In this document: positions 11,250 through 23,045 of the stretch, one piece after another
Layout of the letters: every line of letters begins with the position of its first letter
Numbering within the stretch: position 1 is the first letter of the stretch
The notes under the pieces: generated by a model
Told to the model about the DNA's origin: nothing
The model's database searches: none
What the model saw: the letters and a program-made list of their open reading frames with translations, nothing else
Made by a program: the position numbers and the translations under genes
From: Capitulum mitella
Taxonomy: Eukaryota; Arthropoda; Thecostraca; Pollicipedomorpha; Pollicipedidae
Length of the DNA stretch: 64,000 bases
Direction of reading: 5' to 3'
Assembly: GCA_030062745.1 (NCBI GenBank)
Contig: CP099849.1
Coordinates: 5,378,586 to 5,442,585 of the forward strand

Positions 11250-12632
11250 CGATGTTAAAGGAAACGTCATCCGATAGAGAGATGATATGATACGGTCACA
11301 GAAAACGTCAGCCAACAGGGAGATCACCCCCGCTGGGTACCGGGGACAAAGGCTCTGATGTGGGTGTTTGTCCGGGAAAACAGGTCTCTTGGCCTCCCCA
11401 AAGCTGCTCTGTCCTTCACGTACAGGTTCCGAGGTCCCGAGAGGTCCCGTACGCGGGGCTGAACTCAGCTTCTGGGAAGATCTCTGGATCAAATGGATAC
11501 ACCCCCGTGGCTTTGAACCCCGCCTGTATGTTGGCACTCACAGCCGTCTTCGACCAGGCCACGGAACACGATTCCAGGCACATCATGTATCGTCATGTTT
11601 GATCCAGGATGGTTTATAATCCATGTCTCACACGCAATGTTGCGGTAACGTTTGAATGGCCCATACACCGAGCGGTCCAACGGCTGAAGCTTGTGGCTTG
11701 TATGCGGGCGGAAGCTGAGCCCTTTAACCCTTTCTCCTTCGCGTAATCGATGCTTTCGATGGATAGGTGTCAGCCATGGTCGCCAAGCAGCAGCAGGCTT
11801 GGATGCTCCTTGCTGCCTTGGTGTGTCGCACGAAGTGTTTGACGAACTCGAGGAAGTTTGTTTCGTTCATCCATCCCGACGGGTTTGTACCACCTGCAGA
11901 TCCACTCGGCGCCTCTCTCAGGAAGTATTCCTTGATGTGCACTATGGGGACGACAAAACACGGTTCGAAGTACTTTGTACCGTACAAAGTACAAAGTAGG
12001 CGTTCCCCGTCGCTGAAATACATCCAGCCTTGGTGCCAAGCTCTGCAGATGTGATGAACCCCACTTGCTTTGCACCTTTCCGAGCTACTACACGATCCGG
12101 TTTTTGTCGTTGTCACGCCGGTTTCATTCATATTCCAGATGCTTTCAGGGTCATACTTGCGTCTGCCCATGGCCTCTGCCACATTTCCGAAGAAGTTTAC
12201 GTTAGTCTTGTTGAAGGCGCTGGCGCGCGGCAGGTTTGTAACCTCAGTCCTGCGGATTGCGAGGGTCGGGTGCCGTTTTAAAAACCCAGGAAACCAGTCC
12301 GCGCCCGCCAGGGACTTCTCGCACCAGCTCACCGGCTTTTTCGTGTTGCTGGCACGCGCAGCTTGGAAGGCCAGCTTCCGCACCTCTCGCGGAGACAAAC
12401 CAAAGTATATGTCTGACGAGGCCTTTATGGACTGAACCAGCTCCTGCTCCGCTTCATCCGAGGAGATCTTTCTTGGCTGCTCCACGAGCAGCAATGGCTG
12501 CTCTGACGTCCGGGCTATGTCGTTCGCCGTCATTTTGTGGAAATACCTAGTCAGCGTTCGTTACTTCATGTTGAAGTCGGCAGCCGTTTTCCTGACTGCT
12601 TTTCTACCGGGCTTCACCTGCCCTACCACTCT
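11250..12632 (-). pseudogene. Degenerate pogo/Tigger-type transposase
   Basis: The psq-type helix-turn-helix (AVRKTAADFNMK) lies near 12600 and is followed by an in-frame stop. A 269-codon ORF (12533-11724) then covers the CENP-B-like DNA-binding region and the start of the DDE domain. The catalytic landmark reads IWNMNETGV, so the first catalytic Asp is Asn. After a frameshift near 11775 the frame with LSIESIDYAKEKG and LQPLDRSVYGPFKRY continues (11770-11490), then a further shift leads to a GIYPF-like tail. Several frameshifts and stops make it inactive. It belongs to the Tc1-mariner superfamily. I saw no clear terminal repeats. Confidence 0.85.
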
Positions 12633-12639
12633 AAAAATG

Positions 12640-15388
12640 AAGCTAGGAGGCGTTTGCCCCCTGTTGGTTGACTTCGGACGGGTTTGGACCATTCTGGCCT
12701 AAAAAAAAACAAAATAGTTTTTCTCCTTACCACAAAAGGAAAGGGTTCTTTGCTGAGAAACAGCAAATACATTTGGAACGCAAACCGCTCTGTCTGCAAG
12801 CGTCCAGAAATGACTTCACACGTCAGTGATTTGACGCGACCTCAGGTTAATTTTTTGAAAAGGTGTGGAAAAGATATTCTGTCTGGAATGCCAAAGTCCA
12901 CCCGCTCCTCCCCTCCCCTCCTTCCCCTCAGCTCTCCCTAAGATTTTTCTAGCGACTTCGAAAAAAATGACAAACGACAGCGCCGTGAATTTTGGCACGG
13001 CTGCATCTCTTATACACCTTAAAAAAATTGAGCCAGGCCAAGTAAATGCGGTAGCTGTGACGTCATTTCTTAATCCTGCAGGTTTGTGGACAGAGTGGTT
13101 TGTACTCAAATGCCATTTTTTGCCGTTTGTTGGCAAAACGTTGTGCCTAGTTCTGCCCAAAATATTGTCTATTGTGGCAGCAAAGAAACGCACCATTTAA
13201 TTTTAATAGAAAATCCCAACTCATTCGGGCCAAAGACAGCTGCGAATATGTCAGACCACGGATTCCCAAAGCCCGGGCCGTCCCGCCCCCAACCCTTCTT
13301 TGAAAGCCCACACGCGGCCCGCAAGAGAATTTGGAAGACTTCAAGCTTAAAAACACAACAGCGCACGAGTTAAAAACCCACGTTTACCTTAAAGCCAAAA
13401 TAACAGCTGCAGATACTTCCATTTGACTTTCTAAGGCTTCCATGGAGCGCTGAGGTCATCACCGTAATCCAAGCTGCAAATTTTCCGCAGAACTTATTCC
13501 ATTAAGCCCACAAAAAGCCCCCTGAACCCTACTTACTGGCCACCATTGCCCGCAGAAAGCCCAGCGGGCCTTTTTGGCCCGCGATTTGTGGATCTGAGGG
13601 CTCAAAGCTGGCAGCTACGTAAGTCGCCATTGGGGCCAGTTGTCACACTTTGACAACAAGCCCCAACACGAGTCGTGACAACCTACTCCACCGGCATTTT
13701 TCAGAGTGCTTCCTGTCCGTGTACGTCGCGAATCGTGCTACCTGAGTTGATCACCACATAAGAAGCATCCTTCACTCTATCTGACAACACAACAATGTCG
13801 TAACAACAGCAGCAAAGCAAAGCAGCAGGGAGATATCACATGTGAAAAATCTACGAAATCTCGCACAAAAATGTAACATTTGCCTTCCTGATCCACCTCC
13901 ATGTACGCCACTAACAAGGAGAGCTGACGTGAAGAAAAGCTTCTGCTTGAGGTATGTTTTGTATTTTTCTGACATTTAGTGACCGAGTCTTTTACATCAG
14001 CTTTGTGACAACTACCCCATGTAACAACTAGCCGCGGTCTCCCCTACGTTACACATCCGTTAACCTCCACCACGTGCTTTTATACACCGCAGCACCCCCT
14101 GATGGTTCAAGTGGTCCAAACTCCGCTGCCCACCCCTCATTTCCGACCAGAGAAACGGCCTTCTGGCTATGCATGACAGCTAAAGAGCAAGAGAGCCAGG
14201 AACAGGCGGCTAATGTTTCGTTCATGCCGTCGTACACGTCGATTCACTCATTGCCATTCACTGCCATTATCAGAGGGCGGGTCCGGATTGAACGGATTCA
14301 GAAGGGCTGCTGGCATCACCACCTCGGGAGTGGTGGAAAGAAGGATGAGGAAAGGATCGCTGCATGTAAAAATGAAGCTTGGAGATAAGGACTGCTGAGT
14401 AGTTTAACGAAAATGAAACTGCATATGTCCTTGAACTCGCCGCGAACAATTATGGCCGTCGGCGAAGAACAAGCGAATTCACTCCGGCACAACTTTTAGT
14501 GTGTGAGTCGGCACGTCCTCGCTCCTCAAGGCTTAACAGCTTCGCAGCCAAGCAATAACCGTTGACGGTACGCAGCGTCGGCTGAAGGCTAATGGCAAAC
14601 TGTACGCTGGGCGGGAGGGAAGTCTGTAGATTTTTTGGAGACTCATGAGACCTCATGCAGAATGTCGTGCTGATTCCACGGGCGCGCCGCCGCCAGTGCC
14701 CTTTACAGTTACGGGCAACGGTACTGTTCAACGGTACAGCTACAGGCAACTGACCATACACGACAAAGACCGAGAAACTGAGTGTATCATACAGGATCAC
14801 ACATAAGACTGCCTTTTACCACTTTGAGAAGCTCCGTAGACTCTATCTTTCCTAAATGAACCTTTGCTCTCATTACACCGTAATAGGTTTCCTTTTGGCA
14901 AAGAAGTAAACGAAACACATTCCGCTTTTTCAGGGACAAAGTCCGGGGGTTCGGGGTCGGCGCGTGTGACGCGCGCGCCTAGAACAAGCTCCGCACATCC
15001 ACCAATTCACGTGGGGCGTAATTCGGGTGTGAGCTGCGACAAAACGTTTTCACTGGGTGGGGTACGGAGGTCAGCCGTTTTCCGGGGGATCTGGCAGTGA
15101 CTGGTGGGGATTTCCCCCAGTTAACATTTTAAAATGGGTCCTGTCACGTTCTGGAAGGAAAAACAGAAGAATGAACTCACCAGATTTACGGCTTCCGTTC
15201 CCACATCTGTGAAAAAACAAATATACGTCATCATCATATCAAAGCTACACAATCTGGGTCTTTTCACACCATTACTGGCACGACCTGAAATCTACGGCCA
15301 TCTTAACTTTCCAACCCATGTAAGACCGCTGGTGTTCCCCGAGTGCCGTGCCCGGACGGGTGCCCGCCGTGCCCACCATCCGCCTTAC
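12640..15388. other. Intergenic or intronic sequence without recognised genes
   Basis: All ORFs are short and without recognisable domains. It lies just downstream of the last exon found for the minus-strand membrane-protein gene, so its missing 3' exon(s) may lie here. Confidence 0.4.
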
Positions 15389-15479
15389 CTCAGAAGCACA
15401 TCCGAGTCTCGGTGCCAGTCACCCGGCGGCGGCGGCGGCGGCGGCGGCGGTGGCGCGGAGGCTGGCGGGAAGCCGCCAC
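15389..15479 (-). CDS. Exon of the Cys/Pro-rich membrane protein (polyproline)
   Basis: Acceptor CGTCCTTAG, donor GAG|GTAAGG. The (CCG)n tract is a coding polyproline run. The 91-nt length fits phase 1 in and phase 2 out. Confidence 0.6.
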
Positions 15480-17040
15480 CTAAGGACGCCGCAAAGTCAG
15501 CTCCGGCGGTCGACATCCCCCTCCCTCTTCCCACAACGAGAGAGAGAGAGAGGAGAGGCAAAGCCGAACTGGCCGCAGCCTGCTCTTTCCTGCGAGCCTA
15601 GCGGGGCCCGTCAACCAAGTGACGGCCTCGCGACAGGGCCAGGACTTGGACCTAGGGAACGCAACGCCCCCCAGGACGCAAACACGTCTCCATTGTGCAT
15701 TAAAGCGGTCACCTGGTAGTCAAACAATCGCACTGATGTTCGTGTTCTCCTTCATCTCTAGACGGAAAACTCTCAACCTAAGGCTTCTATGAAGACAAAC
15801 GATGAATGCAGCGGGTTACCTGGTGGGTACCCGCTGTTGACTGTCGGTGGGTTCTGATAGCCGGCTGGCGGCGGTGGGTGTATCTGGTAGCCGGCCGGCG
15901 GCGGTGGGTGTATCTGGTAGCCGGCCGGCGGTTGGTGGCCGGGCGGATACGACTGAGGCGGGACGGCTGGCTGCGGTAGTGCCGTGGACACGGGTCCCAT
16001 TGGCACGTCATCGGCTGGGGGAGACAACACATCGGTCAAACCGGCGCAGGCGAAAGAGGGCTCCCAACCGAAATTAGCACGCCCTCGCGCTGAAGATCGC
16101 ACAGCGTCGTCAGACACTCACCAGACACCCGTGTGCTGGGTATGGTCCTCAGGCACTCGCCAGACACCCGAATACAAGGTACCGTCCTGAGACACTCTCC
16201 AGACACCCGAGTGCAGGGTATGGTCCTCAAACACTTAACACACCCGAATACAAGGTACCGTCCTCAGACACTCACCAGACACCCGTGTATAGGGTGCAGT
16301 CCTCAGACACTCACCAGACACCCGAGTACAGGGTACCGTCCTCAGACATCCGCCAGACACCCGGGTAACTGACATCGTCGTCCCTAGGCAATCACCGGAC
16401 ACCCGAGTACATGACACCGTCCTCAAACAACTACCAGACACCAGAATACAGGAAACCATCCTCAGACACTCACCACACACCCGAGTACAGGGCATCGTCA
16501 TCAGGACTCAGGCACTCACCAGCCCCTGAGTATATAGCGTCGTCCTCATACGACTCAGACGTCCGAGTAAGCAATGGCCACAGACATGACCCAGACACAC
16601 GAATACACAGCACGGTCCACAGACGCTACTCCGGCACAGGGGTATACTTCATCATCCACAGACACTACTTAGAGCGTCTGTGGATGATGATGACAGAGCC
16701 CTCAGAGTACATGCCTCTGAGGGCACTGTCCAAAGAAGTTACCCTGCAGTCGAGTAAACAGCACCCTTTTCATCCACCAACAAACAAGAGATACGTAACC
16801 CAAACACACCCACATGTGTGACGCCGAACTGAGAGTAACAAGCTGGTTTGGCTGGCCTCGAAGAACGACGTGAACGCTGTCGCCGCACTCACGTGCTCGG
16901 ATGACGCGTCCACGCTTCCGGCGCCAGCGAAAGCCCGGGCACCCGGGGCAGCAGACGCAGCAGACGCAGCCAGCGATGGCCAGCAACAGCAGCAACGTGC
17001 CCGACAGGCCGTGCAGCAACTCCTCCCCACTGGCCAACAG
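15389..17040 (-). CDS. Single-pass membrane protein, Cys-rich/Pro-rich (three exons, partial)
   Basis: Three exons join with consistent phases: 17040-16893 (ends phase 1), 16014-15820 (phase 1 to 1), 15479-15389 (phase 1 to 2). All acceptors end in AG and donors are GTGAGT, GTAACC and GTAAGG. Exon 1 encodes a hydrophobic helix (GTLLLLLAIAGCV) followed by CCVCCPGCPGF and a basic stop-transfer run RWRRKRGR. Exon 2 is a proline/tyrosine-rich tail with repeated PPPPAGYQIH units. Exon 3 continues GGGFPPASA, a run of about eleven prolines, then GDWHRDSDVLL. The plan (helix, Cys cluster, Pro-rich cytosolic tail) resembles Shisa/CYYR1-like proteins, but I do not assign a family. The signal-peptide and 3' exons were not found. 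Confidence 0.65.
15820..16014 (-). CDS. Exon of the Cys/Pro-rich membrane protein (PPPPAGYQIH repeats)
   Basis: Acceptor TCTCCCCCAG, donor CAG|GTAACC, 195 nt. It contains 30-bp coding repeats at about 15855-15945 (PPAGYQIHPP). Confidence 0.65.
16108..16670. repeat. 39-bp minisatellite inside an intron
   Basis: About 14 degenerate copies of a 39-bp unit (core CAGACACCCGAGTACAGGGT, then a variable spacer with CCTCAGACACTCAC). The period is a multiple of three, so it produces spurious 13-residue repeat ORFs on both strands. Confidence 0.85.
16649..16690. repeat. 15-bp perfect hairpin
   Basis: Arms 16649-16663 and 16676-16690 are exact reverse complements around a 12-base loop, at the edge of the 39-bp minisatellite. 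Confidence 0.75.
16893..17040 (-). CDS. Exon of the Cys/Pro-rich membrane protein (transmembrane helix)
   Basis: Acceptor CTAACCTTCAG, donor CAC|GTGAGT, 148 nt, phase 0 in and phase 1 out. It encodes the hydrophobic helix, the cysteine cluster and the basic anchor. Confidence 0.65.
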
Positions 17041-17339
17041 CTGAAGGTTAGCTCAGCACATCCACCTGACGGCTGGGGCATTCCACGACAAATCGGCAAG
17101 GGGGTGTCATGTCTCAGATCGGGACCGAAATTGGTGCGCAGGGTATTCTTATGCCCTGGGTCCACCTGCACAAATTGTAGTTCGATCAGGTCAGCGATTC
17201 AGGAGTCATAGCACAAGGCATTCCGGTGAGGTCACGCTTCAAGGATTTGTTCAGTGGGCGAAAACTCTGTGAAATATTACTCGAAATTTCAATATTCGGA
17301 CGCTTTTGAACTCACAAAGGTGCAAGAAAACCGTGACCT

Positions 17340-18245
17340 GTCAGACTTTTTTTTAAATGTAACGAATAAGTAAAAAGCTATGGTAAGACCTCGGATCACG
17401 TGACCTTCGGTGACCTTGATGACCGTGAAAATGTTAAATTTTGTTAAGCCAGAATGGAGGACCTATATTTTGGCTTCATATGTAGCAAATAAAAGAAATA
17501 TCTGTTAGAAAAGCTTATTTTAAGAGCGCAAACTTTACCATATTTGATGGTTTTCGAGACCCCGCCCCAGGATCTTGAGAACTAAGAAAGCTACGGAGAT
17601 GACAGTGACACCAATTGTAAGCTTGCCAAATTTCGTGAAGAATAAACACATACTTACTGACTTTGAGTTAACGTTGTAGGTCAAATAAGGTCACACCATG
17701 ACCTCCAAAATCTATGGGCCATTAAAGGAAATATGATGTGTCTATAAATCCACCTTGAATCCTGAACAGTTTAAAAAGGATCAGGAACGTTTTTCAATGC
17801 CAAAAAGACAATACCTACTCTTCAGCTCATGTCAAGTCGGGTCAACAGCTACTGGAACACAACACTGGTTTGTGTCGTAACTGGTACTCAACTACTTCCG
17901 GCATACCTTTTGGAATTACCATTGCCAATGTTTGGTCACAAATGGAAAACTCGGAAAAAGATAAGTGTAGGTCATCTTAGGTCATATCAGGTCAACCAAG
18001 GTCGAATATGACATTAGGTGCGATTGTCTAGCGAACTCCATTTGATCGCTGTAATCATGCTGTGTTCTTCAATGACAAGATGGTCACGGATAGGTCAGGT
18101 CAGGTCAGGTCAAGGACAACAAGCAAAATGTCTCTCATTCCAAAAATCACGGTGCCACGGTGTTCGATTTCGAGCGAGACAGACACATTTTGCCTGCTAT
18201 CGTCCTTGATCTGACCTGACCTGGCCTGCCCTGACGACTTTCATG
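17340..18245. repeat. GGTCA/TGACC-rich stretch, probable MITE relic
   Basis: Many GGTCA/TGACC pentamers, including four near-contiguous copies at about 18091-18112 and inverted ones at about 18210-18235. Text and spacing resemble the interiors of the TTAA MITEs, but no terminal repeats were found. Confidence 0.5.
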
Positions 18246-18259
18246 ACATTCAAAAACAC

Positions 18260-18510
18260 ATCAGCGGGATAATAACACTTTTTTTGTCGTTCGAGCAGCT
18301 GCGTTACAACATTGTTTGCGATGTTGTTTTGTGCAGACAGCATTTATTTAAACAGGTCTTCCTTACTACCAGTCTTACTCTCTGTCTTCGGTGCAGTGCA
18401 TGTCTGAATTACATCAGTATCTGACGCTCCTGTGTCTGAATTATGACGCATAATTTTATCCGGCGGACACTTCTCGTCTGAACTGTCCTCCCTCTTCCTC
18501 TTTTCATATA
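18260..18510 (-). repeat. Inverted partial copy of 25765-26010
   Basis: The reverse complement of this stretch aligns with 25765-26010 over about 250 bp (shared words CATGCACTGCACCGAAGACA and AACAATGTTGTAAC). It lies immediately left of the integrase fragment. Its function is unknown. Confidence 0.8.
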
Positions 18511-19531
18511 CAGTTAATGAATATTTCGCACCAGATGTCTCGTCCTCAGAATATCATTCTGAACGAGCCTTTTCTACGCGTCGACAAAACGTATGACAAA
18601 CTCCGTTCCCGTTATTACTGGTCCGCTACATACCTGGACGTACTTCAGTATCCCAAAATCCGCGTTGCCTGCAACATGCGAAAGCTAAGTACAGAACGAC
18701 CTCCGCTGCAAGACACGCATATTAGGGTGTGTCATAATAATTTTTGCGGGTGTAAAATAAACAGCGACCAAGAAGTGGCAAAGCTGCCTAGATCTTACTA
18801 AAATGACGAAAGAAGGACGAGAAATAGAGTGTACTGGTGCTGCCAGGCCACGGAAGGGGTTATCAATCGTAACTCCCGGCGCTGCAGTCTCCAGGCGCCG
18901 TTCAGCGGCGGCTCGGCGAGCTAACACCAGGCGGCGGGCGGCGGCTGGGCAGAGACGGCCGCGTATCGGCAGTTAATATTTGTGAGAGTTTTATTCAGCT
19001 ATTTTACACGCGACTAGAGTAGTCCGGGGCGTAGATTGCACATGTGGGATTTTCAGGGAGTTCGTCTGAACCCATCAAAAGCTACGGCGCCACGAAAGGT
19101 CGAGACTTTGACACTAGGTAAATGATGAGAAAAGTTGGAAATCGAGAATGGGCAGGGTGCTGGAACTTATTTTTTTATTTTTATTTTTTTTGTAGAACAT
19201 CACAATGAAAATGATTGTGGAATTTATGAGCTGAACTTCCTCAGCAACGTTGGGAATGATTTCTATGTGTTGCAGAAAGTATCTCAGACAATGGGTTTCA
19301 GACAAACCACGCGCATTTTTAGCAGATGGACTGAACTTCAATCCGCGCACGACCGTCGGTCCGTTACGATCATGCGCGATTGGGGGAGGGGGTGTTGACA
19401 GCCCCCTTCTAACTCACGAACGGTTGGTCGCACAATAAAAATAAGCACACCGTTGGAAAGCTCGTGACGAGTAGAGTTTGACACTGGTCTCATTTTTAGT
19501 TTTAGATAATATGTAAGCAATTTACGCCCTA

Positions 19532-22500
19532 TAGGGGAGAGTGGGGTAAGGCGCCCACTTGGGTAAAGCGCCCACCACCATCTACCGCCGAAATTAAACG
19601 ACGTACTCCCATTTTAGAATTCTTGGTAAGCAGAAGCCTTGCGGAAAGGCGGCGGGGTGGATTTTGGTGCACGTGGTGAGTTCGAGCTAGTTACGGCGAA
19701 GCGATGTTTGTTTTCGTACGTTACGATGTAAAAAATACAGACATTAAGATTACGTTTGTGTGTATCTGGCCGTTACCTTACGCATCGCAACATATGGTGG
19801 CAAAAAGCCTTGTGTAAGAGCATGTGTATGGTATGATCTGTTTGCGTTGTGGTTGTCTCGTCATCCTGATACGTTTGAAATAATTGCAAATGGCGCCTGG
19901 AGACAAAGCGCCCACCCCCAGGGTTGGGGTACAGCGTCCAGTGGGCGTTTTAGCCGCACTTAGATGGACGCTTTACCCCACATTCATGCAAATAAAAAAA
20001 ACATCCTTGCATCTATGCGTTCCGGAAGTCAAGAGTTAGAATCGGTGCTTGGTTGGCAGTGGAGCGAAAGTACCTATGACAAAACTGGCCAAGGGGTAGA
20101 AGGTCAGTACACTGTTTCCCCCTCCCCCGCTTCAAAGCATGGTTTTGTTGTTTTTTTTTACTAGTAGACCGGTGAGAGCTATCACCTTCACCCTACTACA
20201 GGATAATACTGCCCCTCCCCTCGCATATAATGATATGCATAAGGGCTGCGCTGATTTGTATTGATGCACCAACTTTCAGTGATGTCAGGAGTGTACTGTT
20301 GCAGATATCATACCTCGAAAATACATAAGGAAGACTACTTGGGCAAGCTATAGTACTGAAAGTCTACAAGCTGCGTTGACTGCTCCAGGAAATGGCGAAA
20401 AGCTGACAAGAGAGTCGACCCGATACAGTATCCCCCACAGGACGCTTCGCCGCCATAGAGACAAGGTTGTCCGATCTCCAGGACGTCCAAAGCTGGGACG
20501 TTTCAAGCCAAACATCAATGAAGCATTTGAGGAGAAGCTTAAAAATCACATTTTGGAAATGGAGAAGGCATTCTTTGGCCTAACGAATACCGATGTCCGG
20601 CGCCTTGCCTACGAGCTCGCCCAGATGGAAGGCATCACTCACCGATTTAACATGGAGTAGAAGATGGCCGGGCGAGACTGGCTACGTTGTTTCCTTCAAC
20701 GCCATCCTGATCTCTCTATGCGGAAGCCTGAGGCGACCAGTTTGGTTGAGCTGTAGGATTCAACCGCCCACAAGTGAAACGCTTCTTTAACATCTACGGA
20801 GAACAGCTCGACGCGTGCAAGGCGAACCCGATGCGAATATGGAACGCTGATGAGACAGGACTAACGACGGTTCAGCGACCAGACTCTGTGTTGGCTACCA
20901 GGGGACAACGCCGAGTGGGCAAGGTAACTAGCACAGAGAAAGGTAGGACGGTGACAGTCATGAGCGCCGTCAATGCGTGCGGCCAGTATGTCCCACCAAT
21001 GCTGATTTATCAGCGCAAGAGGATGGTAGAAACACTCTCAAAAGGTGCTCCGCCTGGTTCACTAGCCACAGTAACATCCTCCGGCTGGGTGGATTGCGAT
21101 TCATTCTTGATGTGGCTCAAGCATTTCGCAAGCGTCGTGAAACCTCCTGAAGAGGAAAACACACATCCTCATTATAGATGGACACCAGAGCCACAAGTCA
21201 TTAGCCGCTGTCGACTATGCCAGAGAGCACGGAATCGTAATGATTACTCTTCCGCCTCACTGCATCCATCGCATGCAGCCATTGGATGCAAGTATCTACA
21301 AGGCACTGAAAAGTGCCTACAACACGGCTGCAGACTGTTGGATGCACTGCCATCCTGGCAAGCGCATTACGGACTACCAGGTCGCGGAAATCTTCTGCGC
21401 TGTCTACAACAAAGTTGCCACCATCGAGAAAGCTATCAACGGGTTCCGGCGTACGGGTTTGTGGCCCCTGGACACTAGCATCTTCACCGACGAAGATTTC
21501 GCTCCGTCCATGCGAACTGAAGAGGAAGATCCCCACTGTCCGGATGGTCCCACGGGTGTCTGTAAGCAGCAAATCAGGACGTCCTCTGCTGTTCAGACAG
21601 AGCAGGACGCTTCCAACAGCACCAGTTTTATCGTCTTAGGACAGCAAGCGGAGGCAACAGCGCATGCCGTGCAAGACTTGGTGACTACGAGCAGCGCAGA
21701 GAAGAGGACCTGTGAGCAGGCTCCGGGGTTCTGTGCGTCAACGGCTATGCCTAGCACCTCGGCTTCAGGCTTAGCTGACATCTTTTCGCCAGTCAAAGCA
21801 GCGGTAAGAACGAGAACGAGGAAGGCGGAGAAGGCTGAACTCCTCACTTCTGGACCATACAAGAGGCGCCTCGAGGAGAAGAAGAAAGTGCCAGCAGTGA
21901 AGAAGAAAACCAAGAAAAGCACAGTGCGCAACGATAAGAGTGACGACATCACTTGCTTTGTGGCATGCTCTTTAGGCGCTCTTGTGAGCGCTGGATCCAG
22001 TGCACGGAGTGCAGCTCCTGGGCTTGCGAGCCGTGCACAGATGCAGACGAAAAGCAGAAGTCGTACGTCTGTGACATCTGCCGTTAAACCTGCAAAAGCA
22101 ACCGTAACCACCAGCGGAAGTCATTCGGGCAAACAGGGTCGATTTTGTTCTAAAACTTAACATTTCTTCGTTCTATATGACAGTCCTTCTTCGGTGATAT
22201 ACGATTGTAGACTGGTGGATGGCAGTGGGAAGCCACGATTCTGTTTGGTAGATACGTTGGTACATTTCTGAGGAACGCGATATTGAGTTCTCGTCCTCGC
22301 AGGTTGTAGCGAGCGAAGAGCCTTTGGGCATTCCGTTTCTGCAGGTGGAGGGTACAGGTCTTGTTTCTACGTGCACGTATGTATTCTAGCAAGTTTACTT
22401 TGCAAGAAATGCCTGCCGGTAGACCTTTTGTCAAGGAATGCACACTGTTACGTTTGGATGACTTAAAGACATGCAATTTTGCCAACACAGACCAAATTTG

Positions 22501-23045
22501 TCTTTCTCATGTTGCCAACGCGACGTCGAAAACAGTAAAATTTTGGCAGTCAAAATAAAATCATAGTTAAATTCTCCCGCTTTCAGTATGGAAGAGGTCG
22601 ATGTCAGGTGAACTTTCCGTTTTGAGATGGCTAGAGTTATTGATGTGCTACTGCTTACGCATCGGGTCCAGAACTCCTTGGTTTTGCTGGCAAACGTGTG
22701 CTTGGAATAACAACACAGATGGTGACTGCTCATTCACCTTTTTGAAGAAATAATATCGGGGTAAGGTACAGAATCTCGCGGTTATGACGAAGCTATGGTT
22801 GGGGGCGTTTTGCCCCACACCAGCGGGCGCTTTACCCCATATAGGGGGTAAAGCGCCATTTTAAACCGCTTTGGGAAAAACGATTTTAATCTATTTTAGA
22901 ATAATTCCTTCAAAACAGGTGTTTTACAACAGCTAGCCAATTTATCAGAGCTTCTTACCATACCATTCATTTCTTTGCAGCATTGCGAACACATATGATA
23001 TTGCCGTTTTTCCTTACGGTGTGCGCTTTACCCCACTCTCCCCTA
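19532..23045 (+). mobile_element. Pogo-like DNA transposon, 3.5 kb
   Basis: Terminal inverted repeats begin TAGGGGAGAGTGGGGTAA and are nearly perfect for about 22 bp. The left flank is TA; the right is TG (a mutated TA). Subterminal repeats with AAAGCGCCCAC/GGGCGCTTTACCCC motifs cluster at 19545-19575, 19905-19980 and 22800-22860, as expected of transposase-binding sites. The insertion point can be read against the empty paralogue near 56800. It carries a frameshifted transposase. Confidence 0.9.
20310..22086 (+). pseudogene. Pogo-type transposase (broken) of the 19532-23045 element
   Basis: The N-terminus (PRKYIRKTTWASYSTESL) matches the psq DNA-binding domain; its expected ATG is ATA at 20310. 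A stop follows at about 20658. The frame from about 20774 carries IWNADETGL (first catalytic Asp). A frameshift near 21170 moves to the frame with LIIDGHQSH (second Asp) and MQPLDASIYK (third Asp). A Lys-rich region and, after another shift, a Cys-rich end (WIQCTECSSWACEPC...SYVCDICR) resemble the PHD-like finger found at the end of many invertebrate pogo transposases. It is inactive because of at least three lesions. Confidence 0.85.

Noticed and set aside
15134..15719. Plus-strand 155- and 123-codon ORFs with a polyglycine or polyalanine run
   Set aside because: They are the antisense of the polyproline exon, and the run is just the (GGC)n tract.
16036..16501. Minus- and plus-strand ORFs with CTRVSGECLRTVP-type repeats
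   Set aside because: Translation of a 39-bp intronic minisatellite.
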